This document shows positions 26,143 through 33,543 of a DNA stretch of 64,000 nt, in pieces. Position 1 is the stretch's first letter. Each line of letters begins with the position of its first letter. A program made the translations under genes and the position numbers. The DNA lies in assembly GCF_001426375.1 (NCBI RefSeq), contig NZ_LMEO01000045.1, forward strand, positions 306,825 through 370,824. Reading direction: 5' to 3'. The stretch is from Paenibacillus sp. Root444D2. Lineage in GTDB: Bacteria; Bacillota; Bacilli; Paenibacillales; NBRC-103111. The notes below the pieces were generated by a model, which worked only from the letters and a program-made list of their open reading frames with translations, was not told the DNA's origin and did no database searches.

Positions 26143-26171
26143 ATCATACGAATAATTGCTCAAAAAAACAA
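26143..26171 (-). promoter_or_regulatory. candidate promoter of murR
   Basis: Minus strand TTGTTT (26166-26171), 17 bases, TATGAT (26143-26148), about 50 bases upstream of the murR ATG. Confidence 0.5.
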
Positions 26172-26214
26172 GATTAATATCTAAAATAGGACACAATTTC
26201 GAATATTAAGTCAA

Positions 26215-26227
26215 GAAATTTATTTTC
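26215..26227. promoter_or_regulatory. candidate MurR operator in the murR/GH4 intergenic region
   Basis: GAAATTTATTTTC, differing at two of 13 positions from the perfect dyad at 25128-25140. It sits between the divergent murR and GH4 promoters, where one regulator could act on both. Confidence 0.45.
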
Positions 26228-26267
26228 AAAATAAACCACTCAAAGTAAAATTAAATTTCAAATTATA

Positions 26268-26297
26268 TTGCAGCGTTTCTGAATGCGATGCTATAAT
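26268..26297 (+). promoter_or_regulatory. sigma-A promoter of the GH4-kinase operon
   Basis: TTGCAG (26268-26273), 18 bases, TATAAT (26292-26297), about 40 bases before the GH4 start. Confidence 0.7.
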
Positions 26298-26337
26298 AGC
26301 AGCGAGATTGAGCTAAATAGGAAGGGTGACTACATGG

Positions 26338-27633
26338 ATGAATAAAAAATTGAAAATAGCGATTATTGGATCAGGAAGCACCTACACCCCAGAATTGATT
26401 GAAGGAATGATTAAGCGAAAAGACGTATTACCAATAGATGAACTAGTACTCATGGATATTGATGCAAGAAAGCTAAACATTGTAGGCAAACTCTGTGAGC
26501 GCATGATACAGGCAGCAAATATTCCTTGTCGAGTCATCTTAACCGAAAACTTGGATGAAGCGCTGCAGGATGCGGATTTTGTGTTATCACAAATTCGTGT
26601 GGGTAAGCTGCCTGCCCGCGTACTCGACGAGACCATTCCTCTCAAATACGATTTAATCGGGCAAGAAACCTGCGGAATCGGTGGATTTTTTAAAGCCATG
26701 CGCACCATTCCTGTTATGCTTCATATTGCCGACCGTATGAAAGAGCTGTGTCCGGATGCTTGGCTTATCAATTTCTCCAATCCAGCCGGAATTATTACAG
26801 AAGCTCTGCTTAACCATTCCAACGTGAAGATGCTAGGTCTGTGCAATGTTCCTTTCAACATGTTCAAGAGCATTCGTGAAACCTTGCAATTAGACCATGC
26901 TAGCTTTACCTATGTGGGACTTAACCATTTAAGCTGGATTACTACGATTGAGCAAGATGGTAAGGATTATGTGAAAACGGCACTTGATATGGGGCTTAAC
27001 AGTGAAGCGATGAAGAATATTCCTTCAAGCGGATTCAGTAAAGAGGTCGTTCAGATGGTGGGAGCCATACCTTCTTCTTATTTGGAATATTATTACTTCA
27101 AAGAGAAGAAGCTAACATTATTGAAAGAAAGTGAATTAACTCGAGGCGAGAAATGTATGCAGATCGAAGAGGAGCTGCTCAATATCTACTTGGATTCCGA
27201 ACTGCATTCAAAACCGGAACTGCTTTCCACGCGTGGAGGTGCCAACTACTCAGAAGTAGCCATCAGTTTAGTCGATGCCATCTATAACGATAAACAAGAG
27301 GTACATGTAGTCAACCTTCTTAACAACGGGGCATTAGATTTCATGGAAGACTCCGACGCGGTTGAAGTTTGTGCCGTTATTGGTAAAAATGGCGCCACAC
27401 CGATCAAAGTTACGGATTTCAATAATCAACATATCATTGATTATATGCGTATGGTCAAAGCCTACGAACGTGAAACCGTAGCTGCTGCAGTGAACGGCAG
27501 CGAAGATGCCGCCATGCGCGCGCTATTGATGAATCCATTGGTTGGTGATTATGATGCCGCGCATAACTGCTTCAATGAGTTGAAAGAAGCCCACAAGGCC
27601 CATCTCCCACAGTTTTTCTCTAAAGAGAAGTAG
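26338..27633 (+). CDS. GH4 family NAD-dependent 6-phospho-glycosidase
   Basis: Glycoside hydrolase family 4, 431 residues, cytoplasmic. These enzymes use NAD+ and a divalent metal and act by oxidation at C3 and elimination. Rossmann motif IAIIGSGSTYTPELIEG at the N-terminus, metal/active-site Cys in LGLCNVPFNM and His in VGLNHLSW, the family stretch DFVLSQIRVGKL, and GQETCGIGGFFKAMRTIP. The ATG at 26338 is chosen because GGGTGA lies eight bases upstream; a GTG at 26326 is in frame. Followed three bases later by the kinase gene. Likely substrate: a 6-phosphorylated amino-sugar disaccharide, by analogy with E. coli ChbF; a plain 6-phospho-beta-glucosidase is the alternative. Confidence 0.9.
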   Translation: MNKKLKIAIIGSGSTYTPELIEGMIKRKDVLPIDELVLMDIDARKLNIVGKLCERMIQAANIPCRVILTENLDEALQDADFVLSQIRVGKLPARVLDETIPLKYDLIGQETCGIGGFFKAMRTIPVMLHIADRMKELCPDAWLINFSNPAGIITEALLNHSNVKMLGLCNVPFNMFKSIRETLQLDHASFTYVGLNHLSWITTIEQDGKDYVKTALDMGLNSEAMKNIPSSGFSKEVVQMVGAIPSSYLEYYYFKEKKLTLLKESELTRGEKCMQIEEELLNIYLDSELHSKPELLSTRGGANYSEVAISLVDAIYNDKQEVHVVNLLNNGALDFMEDSDAVEVCAVIGKNGATPIKVTDFNNQHIIDYMRMVKAYERETVAAAVNGSEDAAMRALLMNPLVGDYDAAHNCFNELKEAHKAHLPQFFSKEK

Positions 27634-27635
27634 TC

Positions 27636-28646
27636 ATGATAGTTAAAAGCTACATTATTGGTGTCGACGGCGGAAATAGTAAAACGGACTACTTTCTATT
27701 TGATATCCTAGGGAACTTTGTAGACCATATTCACACAGGTACATGCAGTCACGAGCAGTTCCCCGACGCATACCTGAGCTCATTCCGAATCATGAATGAA
27801 AATATTCAGCATTTGCTGACGCGCAATCAGATAACGATGGATCATATAGCAGCCGGTGCTTTCGGATTAGCTGGCGCGGATATTCCATCCCAGAAAGAAA
27901 ATTTATGCAAAGTCATTGAGCGTATCGGCTTTATTCACTATGCCATGGACAACGATTCATTCCTGGGTGTTAAAGCTGGAAGTGAAAAGGGCTTCGGCAT
28001 TTGCTCCATTAATGGCTCGGGCTCCTCTACGGGAGGGATTTCTCCAAGTGGAAAGCGCCTTCAAGTCGGCGGTGTTGGCAGTGAGCTATCTGGGGATGAA
28101 GCTGGAGGGTTCTTTCTAGCCAGAAAAGTACTACGGGCTGTATATGACTTTTTCTACCGTATGGGGCCAGGAACCATGATGACTGAACCCGTCATGAAGC
28201 TGCTGCAAATACCCAGTAAAGAACTGTTCATTGAATACACCTTGAACGGCATACAAAAGCGAACAACTCCCACCACTAAGCTGGTGCAAATCCTGTTCTC
28301 CGCGGCAGATAACGGGGATTCCGTAGCTTTGAATATACTAGATAACACGGCCAAGCAACTGGCCTACTCCACGGTTGGCTGCATGCACAATCTGGATTTT
28401 GACCATGAAGTCGATATCATTCTTGCAGGATCAGTTTGGGTCAAAGCTGAAAGTCCTCTGCTGCTCCTAAACTTCAAAAATCATATTTCAAACTTGACCA
28501 ATCACAGCTGCAATTACATCCTTCTAGAAGTCCCACCTGCAACTGGCGCGGTCCTATGGGCACTGGAACTTGCCTATGGTCATCCAGTGAATTTAGATAC
28601 TCGTCTGAAAGTGATTGAAGCCGTAGAACGACACGATATTTTATAG
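27636..28646 (+). CDS. BadF/BadG-type N-acetylglucosamine/N-acetylmuramate kinase (MurK-like)
   Basis: ASKHA-fold sugar kinase, 336 residues. Phosphate-1 motif GVDGGNSKTDYFLFD (about 9-23), FGLAGADIPSQ, the DNDSFLGVKAGS active-site segment, SINGSGSSTGG and GGVGSELSGDEAGG. The family includes GlcNAc kinases and Clostridium MurK, which phosphorylates GlcNAc and MurNAc at O6. Two bases after the GH4 stop, so co-transcribed. In this locus it is the obvious source of MurNAc-6-P for MurQ because sugar enters through an ABC importer unphosphorylated. Specificity is inferred from context. Confidence 0.88.
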   Translation: MIVKSYIIGVDGGNSKTDYFLFDILGNFVDHIHTGTCSHEQFPDAYLSSFRIMNENIQHLLTRNQITMDHIAAGAFGLAGADIPSQKENLCKVIERIGFIHYAMDNDSFLGVKAGSEKGFGICSINGSGSSTGGISPSGKRLQVGGVGSELSGDEAGGFFLARKVLRAVYDFFYRMGPGTMMTEPVMKLLQIPSKELFIEYTLNGIQKRTTPTTKLVQILFSAADNGDSVALNILDNTAKQLAYSTVGCMHNLDFDHEVDIILAGSVWVKAESPLLLLNFKNHISNLTNHSCNYILLEVPPATGAVLWALELAYGHPVNLDTRLKVIEAVERHDIL

Positions 28647-28683
28647 TATAAAAACTCTCACTATAGCAATTAGAATATGCTTA

Positions 28684-28810
28684 GGGAACGACGAGGCGTT
28701 ATATCGCTGTTTTTAGCCTCCGGCTCGTTTCATTTGGTCAAATAGCGCTTTCTCTTTCCTCTTATTCGATTTCAAGCTCCGATTTCCCCAAATAACGATT
28801 CGACGTTCCC
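28684..28810. repeat. 127-bp MITE-like element with imperfect terminal inverted repeats
   Basis: GGGAACGACGAGGCGTTAT (28684-28702) and ATAACGATTCGACGTTCCC (28792-28810) pair at about 15 of 19 positions. No open frame inside. Such short non-coding inverted-repeat elements are typical non-autonomous mobile repeats, but I see no clear target-site duplication. Confidence 0.55.
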
Positions 28811-28886
28811 CAAACTAAAGGTCGGATGGCTTTCCCATGCAGACGATGGAAAACAAAAAAATAAGTGGGCAAGAATTAATGAAGTA

Positions 28887-28933
28887 AGACCCGAAAGATG
28901 AACACTTTGAAAAAAGTGACCTCTTTCGGGTCT
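28887..28933. other. strong nested hairpin in the gap after the kinase gene
   Basis: AGACCCGAAAG (28887-28897) pairs with CTTTCGGGTCT (28923-28933); inside, CACTTT pairs with AAAGTG. It may terminate the GH4-kinase transcript, although the following T run is weak. The gap 28647-29407 otherwise holds repeats and no gene. Confidence 0.6.
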
Positions 28934-29011
28934 ATTTACGTTTACCATGAATAAGAAAGGGGTATAGGATCACACGTGAGAAATAGTTGGAGTAGAGGGG
29001 AGTTAAGGTTT

Positions 29012-29043
29012 GAATGAATGAATGAATGAATGAATGAATGAAT
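29012..29043. repeat. (GAAT)8 microsatellite
   Basis: Eight perfect GAAT units, 20 bases before dyad element B. Non-coding. Confidence 0.95.
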
Positions 29044-29063
29044 CCATCTTCTGGATAGAATGA

Positions 29064-29247
29064 TGTTGTAGAAAATGCAACAATTCTGTCCAGATCCCAC
29101 CTTTATGCCTTCGATGTTGCATAATGTACAAAAATTTTTCCCCATATACGCCATTTCGCGACAAATGGGTTCGAAATGCTGTACAAACTACAACATTTGC
29201 TTGCAAATCAGCCTTTAAGCGTGTGAATTGTTGTAGAAACTACAACA
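29064..29247. repeat. 184-bp four-dyad repeat element, copy B
   Basis: Four dyads of TGTTGTA-N5-TACAACA type start at 29064, 29115, 29177 and 29229. The steps 51, 62 and 52 are identical to copy A at 18431-18614, in the same orientation. Several dyads vary in compensating or wobble-compatible positions (TGTTGCA, TGCTGTA). Sequence between dyads is diverged but alignable. Bases 29248-29407 show nothing further. Confidence 0.85.
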
Positions 29248-29407
29248 TTGGTAATCACGGTAGCCAAACGAAGTTGCTGAACGACAATAAAATCGAATTT
29301 TTGGAGTAGCCTACCAGTTTTTAGGCACACAATGAATGAATAAACAGCCTCTATCAACCAGCATTCAAGCTAGCTGTGGCTTTGCCCCTACGTGAAAATT
29401 GAATTAA

Positions 29408-30310
29408 TTACTTTAGGGACAGATCCTTGTTCAGCTGTATGACCGAACCATGTCTTGCACCCTTGGGCACATGTACTTGGTCCGTAATATTGTTCCATGT
29501 CATCAGATCAGTAGAACGGTAAGCTCCATAATAATGCTCTTGGAATCCGTCAACTAACAGAATCCATTCCTTGCTTCCGTTTCTCTCCACATTATAAAGC
29601 GTCGGTCCCTCCGTGAGCGCTGGGGTTATCAGTTCGGAGATGTGGTTGACCGATGGGCGATCACTATCCTCCTTCGCTACGATACAGAAGCGAATGGCTT
29701 TATTAGCAGTTCCCTTCTCATTAAGACCGCGTTCGTCTTTAAACAGCATCAAATAACGATCATCTAGATCCGTAATGGTGGCATCAATAACGTTATAACC
29801 CGGATCAAAGAAGATCTGCGCTTCCGAGAAATCCTTAAAGTCAGTTGTGGTCGTAGACCAAATTCGGTGATTTCTCGGACCCGCTCCTACCGTAGAAGAC
29901 CATACAATCCGGTATGCCTGCTTGCTTGTGTCATAGAAAATTTCCGGCGCCCAAGTATTCTGGGTTTCCGGAAGGTGCTCCATCACGGGGATGAGTTTGG
30001 CACCCTGCCAATAGATAAGATCCATGGACCATGCGTAGCCTATGCTCCTGCTCTGCCAACCGTCCGTCCATACGAGGTGAAACTTCCCAGCTGCGTCTTC
30101 AATAACAAACGGATCGCGCAGCTGCTTCGTTCCAATCGGTGATTCCCAAATAGGGCGCCCATCGTTCAATTCCTTCCAATGGTAACCGTCCTCACTAGCA
30201 GCAAGAAACAACTTCTCTTCGATTTCTGTAAAATAGCTGAATAAGTGCACGTTGGCTAAGTCTCCTTGTTTCGGGTAGATGGTCGCTGTCTTCGGCATTC
30301 TTAACACCAT
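29408..30310 (-). CDS. GH43-like five-bladed beta-propeller glycosidase
   Basis: Predicted glycoside hydrolase of the GH43/GH32 superfamily, 300 residues, no signal peptide so cytoplasmic. Blade motifs: SYFTEIEEKLFLAASEDGYHW near the start, the LRDPFVIEDAAGKFHLVWTDG blade with the conserved Asp, and NTWAPEIFYD with the likely general-acid Glu; later GYNVIDATITDLDDRYLMLFKDE. The whole propeller seems present. Start taken at 30310; there is no clear ribosome binding site, and an ATG four codons later is possible. It lies 34 bases after the GHKL ATPase gene but probably has no functional link with it. Likely target: arabinose- or xylose-containing oligosaccharides. Confidence 0.75.
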   Translation of the reverse strand: MVLRMPKTATIYPKQGDLANVHLFSYFTEIEEKLFLAASEDGYHWKELNDGRPIWESPIGTKQLRDPFVIEDAAGKFHLVWTDGWQSRSIGYAWSMDLIYWQGAKLIPVMEHLPETQNTWAPEIFYDTSKQAYRIVWSSTVGAGPRNHRIWSTTTTDFKDFSEAQIFFDPGYNVIDATITDLDDRYLMLFKDERGLNEKGTANKAIRFCIVAKEDSDRPSVNHISELITPALTEGPTLYNVERNGSKEWILLVDGFQEHYYGAYRSTDLMTWNNITDQVHVPKGARHGSVIQLNKDLSLK

Positions 30311-30343
30311 CTATCATAACATGATCGAACTAGGTCATGTACC

Positions 30344-31549
30344 TCATAAAGCCTCCAACAAACGTTGTCGCTCATTTGAACCCATCGCTAAATGAATAAG
30401 GTGAGCCACCAATTTTTTCTGTTCTGGATTTAACCGTGCAAACACTCTTGGTTCTAGTAGACACATTTCCCTGATCACAGATTCCAGCTCTTCTTTTCTG
30501 ATATTGTCCTCAGGTTCGTCTTTAAAAGTAGGAAATGCCTTGGATTCCGCAAAGTCTTCAATAACATGATCTGCTAATAATCCCAAGTAGGGCTTCCTTT
30601 TTTGCTTAATAAACGTGTTGATTTCTTCAAGTAAAAATTGAAAGGCCTCGCTTCTTCTACTTGCTCCAAAAGATAATTCCAGTTGTCCACCGTTGTCTTC
30701 ACTATCAAAATCAAAATGATCAAATCCTTTACTTTGAATATAAACACTATGATAGAAGGAATCACCTTTATTATTAAAAGTTGTCGGCTGCTTATGCTTC
30801 TCTGCTAAATTTGAATCGATAAAGTAAAGCTTGGAATATTCATGATTGATTCGATCTTTCCAACGCACATATTTGATTGCAAACTCCGTTTGAGTAGGCT
30901 CATGAACGATTCTAAAACATTCTCTTTCGGCTATCACAAACGAGTAGTCTAAGGATACGCCATCTATTCTAACATCGAAATGTTTTTCAGCATGAAGTTC
31001 CAGGAACCACCCAAACTCCTTACATAAAAAAGCCAACAAATCCTCATATACAAAGTCTTTCATGATATTATGAAAAGTTACCATCGTCCCTGAATCTTCA
31101 TCTGTTAAGATGTTATTCGTAACTTCATAGGTATCCAAATTTTTCGAATGAATACGAATGGTATACGTATTTTTTAGAAGGCCGTCCAAATATGTCGTTT
31201 TCCATGTTGCATCGGAAGCAAAGTGATGAAAGGTTAATCGACCGATGCCATTCTTTCCATGCATGGCTGATGTCGTTCTGACTCGCTTTTCAGGATCAAC
31301 TTGCTTCTCTGATTCAAAAAATGGCGTAAACTTCCGATCTAAATCTCTTCTATCTATGCCATAACCATTATCAGCAATGACAATTTGATCTATGCCGCCT
31401 AGAACATTCTTATGCAGCTTAACATCCACAACGGTAGCTTGCGCATCGAATCCATTCCAAATATATTCAGAGATTGCTTGCAAATAATCAAACTTACGAA
31501 GAGTTTTTTCGATACCTTTTGAGGATATTTCTATTTTGCTTTTGCCCAA
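30344..31549 (-). CDS. GHKL-type (HSP90/MutL-like) ATPase of unknown function
   Basis: Soluble protein of 401 residues from a TTG start at 31549 that follows AAGGGG; a TTG at 31567 is in frame. The N-terminal half is a GHKL ATP-binding domain: EYIWNGFDAQA (N box with ISEYIWNGFDA), IVIADNGYGIDRRDL (G1), and MHGKNGIGRLTFHHFA (G2). It lacks histidine-kinase, MutL C-terminal or gyrase modules. The C-terminal 130 residues are charged and helical and end abruptly in NERQRLLEAL. Such stand-alone GHKL ATPases are scattered in accessory and defence islands. Neighbours offer no partner. It may be 3'-truncated, since related proteins I recall are longer, but I cannot confirm that. Confidence 0.7.
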   Translation of the reverse strand: MGKSKIEISSKGIEKTLRKFDYLQAISEYIWNGFDAQATVVDVKLHKNVLGGIDQIVIADNGYGIDRRDLDRKFTPFFESEKQVDPEKRVRTTSAMHGKNGIGRLTFHHFASDATWKTTYLDGLLKNTYTIRIHSKNLDTYEVTNNILTDEDSGTMVTFHNIMKDFVYEDLLAFLCKEFGWFLELHAEKHFDVRIDGVSLDYSFVIAERECFRIVHEPTQTEFAIKYVRWKDRINHEYSKLYFIDSNLAEKHKQPTTFNNKGDSFYHSVYIQSKGFDHFDFDSEDNGGQLELSFGASRRSEAFQFLLEEINTFIKQKRKPYLGLLADHVIEDFAESKAFPTFKDEPEDNIRKEELESVIREMCLLEPRVFARLNPEQKKLVAHLIHLAMGSNERQRLLEAL

Positions 31550-31664
31550 AACGATCAACCCCTTCAATGATTAATGAATCACACCAACATCTATAAATCT
31601 ATCATATTCCAAATCTATCATTCCGTATGTCGATTCATGCTTGCCTGATGCAAATCTTTTTCGA

Positions 31665-31695
31665 CAAAAAAAACGACACCTCAAAGGTGTCGTTT
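31665..31695 (-). terminator. rho-independent terminator of the Opp/ThuA operon
   Basis: AAACGACACCT (31671-31681) and AGGTGTCGTTT (31685-31695) form a perfect stem; on the minus strand a run of eight T follows. Five bases after the ThuA stop at 31700, it closes the long operon starting near 41459. Confidence 0.9.
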
Positions 31696-31699
31696 TCCA

Positions 31700-32419
31700 T
31701 TACTTCTTAATTTCCTCCAGTGGAGAATGATGTCCGTAGAACGTTTTTTCTCTTATAACCGGGGCTGTCCATTTCACCGCATTGGCGATTACGCGCTGAA
31801 CATCTTTGTTGTGATAGGTAGGATAAGTCTCATGACCTGGACGGAAATAGAAAATTCGGCCTTGACCGCGACGGTAGGTGCAGCCGCTGCGGAACACCTC
31901 ACCACCCTCAAACCAGCTAACGAAGATTAATTCATCAGGTACAGGAATATCAAAATGCTCTCCGTACATCTCCTCTTCCGCCAAATCGATAAAGGGCCCA
32001 ATGCCCTCAACGATTGGATGAGATGGATCAACAACCCAAAGCCGCTCCTTCTCATCCGCTTCTCTCCAAAGCAAGTCGCAGGATGTCCCCATTAGCTTGC
32101 GGAACATCTTGGAATGATGGCCTGAATGCAGGACAACCAGTCCCATCCCCTTATGTACACGGTTACAAATACGATCGACGACATCATCCTGAAAGCCGTT
32201 GTGATCGACGTGACCCCAATAAATGAGAACATCGGTAGCATCCAGCCTATCTTGGGTAAGTCCATGCTCAGGCTCATTAAAGGTTGCAAAGCTAATCTCA
32301 AAGCCATCCTGCCTGATACCATCAGCAATGGCTCCATGCATCCCTTTGGGATAGATCCGGGCTACTTCTTCTTTTCTTTGCTCTTGCAGAAATTCATTCC
32401 ATATCGTTACTTTAATCAT
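31700..32419 (-). CDS. ThuA-domain protein
   Basis: ThuA family (glutamine-amidotransferase-like fold), 239 residues, cytoplasmic. Diagnostic parts: KVTIWNEFLQE opening, DVLIYWGHVDHNGF, GMGLVVLHSGHHSKMF and GRIFYFRPGHETYPTYHN. The name comes from rhizobial trehalose/disaccharide utilisation, where ThuA works with the dehydrogenase ThuB; here too an oxidoreductase of the Gfo/Idh/MocA family is encoded directly upstream (33 bases). Last gene of the operon. Inferred role: processing of a keto-sugar made by the dehydrogenase. Confidence 0.88.
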   Translation of the reverse strand: MIKVTIWNEFLQEQRKEEVARIYPKGMHGAIADGIRQDGFEISFATFNEPEHGLTQDRLDATDVLIYWGHVDHNGFQDDVVDRICNRVHKGMGLVVLHSGHHSKMFRKLMGTSCDLLWREADEKERLWVVDPSHPIVEGIGPFIDLAEEEMYGEHFDIPVPDELIFVSWFEGGEVFRSGCTYRRGQGRIFYFRPGHETYPTYHNKDVQRVIANAVKWTAPVIREKTFYGHHSPLEEIKK

Positions 32420-32452
32420 ACAACTCGCTCCTTTTTGGATAAATGAATGCAG

Positions 32453-33511
32453 TTATATGGTTCTCGTTACTCCGTCTTTAGCTGAATCTATGATCGCTTG
32501 CAGCACTTGTTGATTACGGTATCCGTCTATGATTGTAGGGAGTAATGGCGAGTTAGCCTGTTCCAAATAATCCACAAAATCCTGCAGCATGGGCTTCATC
32601 GATGCCTCGTCCAAGTGAATGACTTTTTCTATTAGCTCTAGCTTTTCGCCTTCTCTAACCGTCAAATGAACTTCGTTCGGTGATTCGACTGAAATCCTGA
32701 CGGTGCCCAGATCACCGAACAACGTAACATGAAATTGATTTTTCGTTCCAATTGCATTTTTATGGGTATAAAATGTGCCCATGACCCCGCCTTCAAGCAC
32801 ACACTGGAATCCGGTAAAGTCATCCACGTCTACTTCAACGTGCTGCTGCGTTCGCGGATCCGTTCGGTGATCGATAAACGTGCTCATCATGCCGGTAACT
32901 TGCGTAAATTCTCCTACAAAAAAGCGTGCCGCATCCACCATATGAGAGCCTATGTCCGCTAAAATACCTGATCCTGCCATCTCTTTGTTAAATCGCCAGG
33001 TGTACTCCTTGTTAAACATAGGCGCGTTTTCCTCTTGTAAGTAGTGAGCGGCAATATGCCGAATACGCCCTAAACTCCCTTGTACTACAAGTTGTTTCAC
33101 GTATTGAAAGCAAGGCCTGTAGCGGTAGGAAAACCCAATCATGCAGGGTATCGGATTCTTTTCATATAAGCCTAATAATTCATCCGCCTCTTCCATCGTT
33201 CGTGTGAAAGGCTTTTCGGAAAATATCGGTTTACCGCATTTGATCGCATATTTTAGGATGTCATAATGGAATTTATTCGAGACACCGGAGATGATAAAAT
33301 CAACATCGGTATCCGCAATAATCGCTTTATAATCGCTATAGCGCTTCTCAGCTGATAAGTGTAATCGATCACCAACCTCTTGAACGGCCTTCGTATTCAC
33401 ATCACAAATGGCTGCAACTCTCGTATTCGCGATTCTCGAAAGATGGTTCATATGATAATCGCCAATTCCTCCAAGGCCAATAATGCCTACGTTCCACAGT
33501 TCTTTGTTCAT
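32453..33511 (-). CDS. Gfo/Idh/MocA-family sugar dehydrogenase
   Basis: NAD(P)-dependent sugar oxidoreductase, 352 residues. Rossmann motif VGIIGLGGIGDYHMNHL (about 7-23), conserved GKPIFSEKPFTR (EKP motif with the catalytic-site Lys, about 93-105), then a C-terminal alpha/beta domain including GSGILADIGSHMVDAARFF with the likely catalytic Asp/His. Encoded between the LacI regulator and ThuA in one operon. Probably oxidises the monosaccharide or glycoside imported by the Opp-type transporter; substrate unknown. Confidence 0.9.
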   Translation of the reverse strand: MNKELWNVGIIGLGGIGDYHMNHLSRIANTRVAAICDVNTKAVQEVGDRLHLSAEKRYSDYKAIIADTDVDFIISGVSNKFHYDILKYAIKCGKPIFSEKPFTRTMEEADELLGLYEKNPIPCMIGFSYRYRPCFQYVKQLVVQGSLGRIRHIAAHYLQEENAPMFNKEYTWRFNKEMAGSGILADIGSHMVDAARFFVGEFTQVTGMMSTFIDHRTDPRTQQHVEVDVDDFTGFQCVLEGGVMGTFYTHKNAIGTKNQFHVTLFGDLGTVRISVESPNEVHLTVREGEKLELIEKVIHLDEASMKPMLQDFVDYLEQANSPLLPTIIDGYRNQQVLQAIIDSAKDGVTRTI

Positions 33512-33543
33512 CCTGCTGCCCTCCCGATATTTTCTTCAACTAC

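Noticed and set aside
28684..28810. Insertion sequence
   Set aside because: Far too short and without any transposase frame; kept only as a MITE-like repeat.
18431..29247. CRISPR array reading of the regularly spaced dyads
   Set aside because: Only four repeats per element, 19-bp dyads that differ between units, gaps of unequal length (32, 43, 33) and homologous gap sequences in the two copies; no cas genes in the window.
30344..31549. Calling the GHKL protein a histidine kinase or MutL
   Set aside because: No phospho-accepting His domain, no membrane or sensor domain and no MutL transducer or C-terminal domain are visible.
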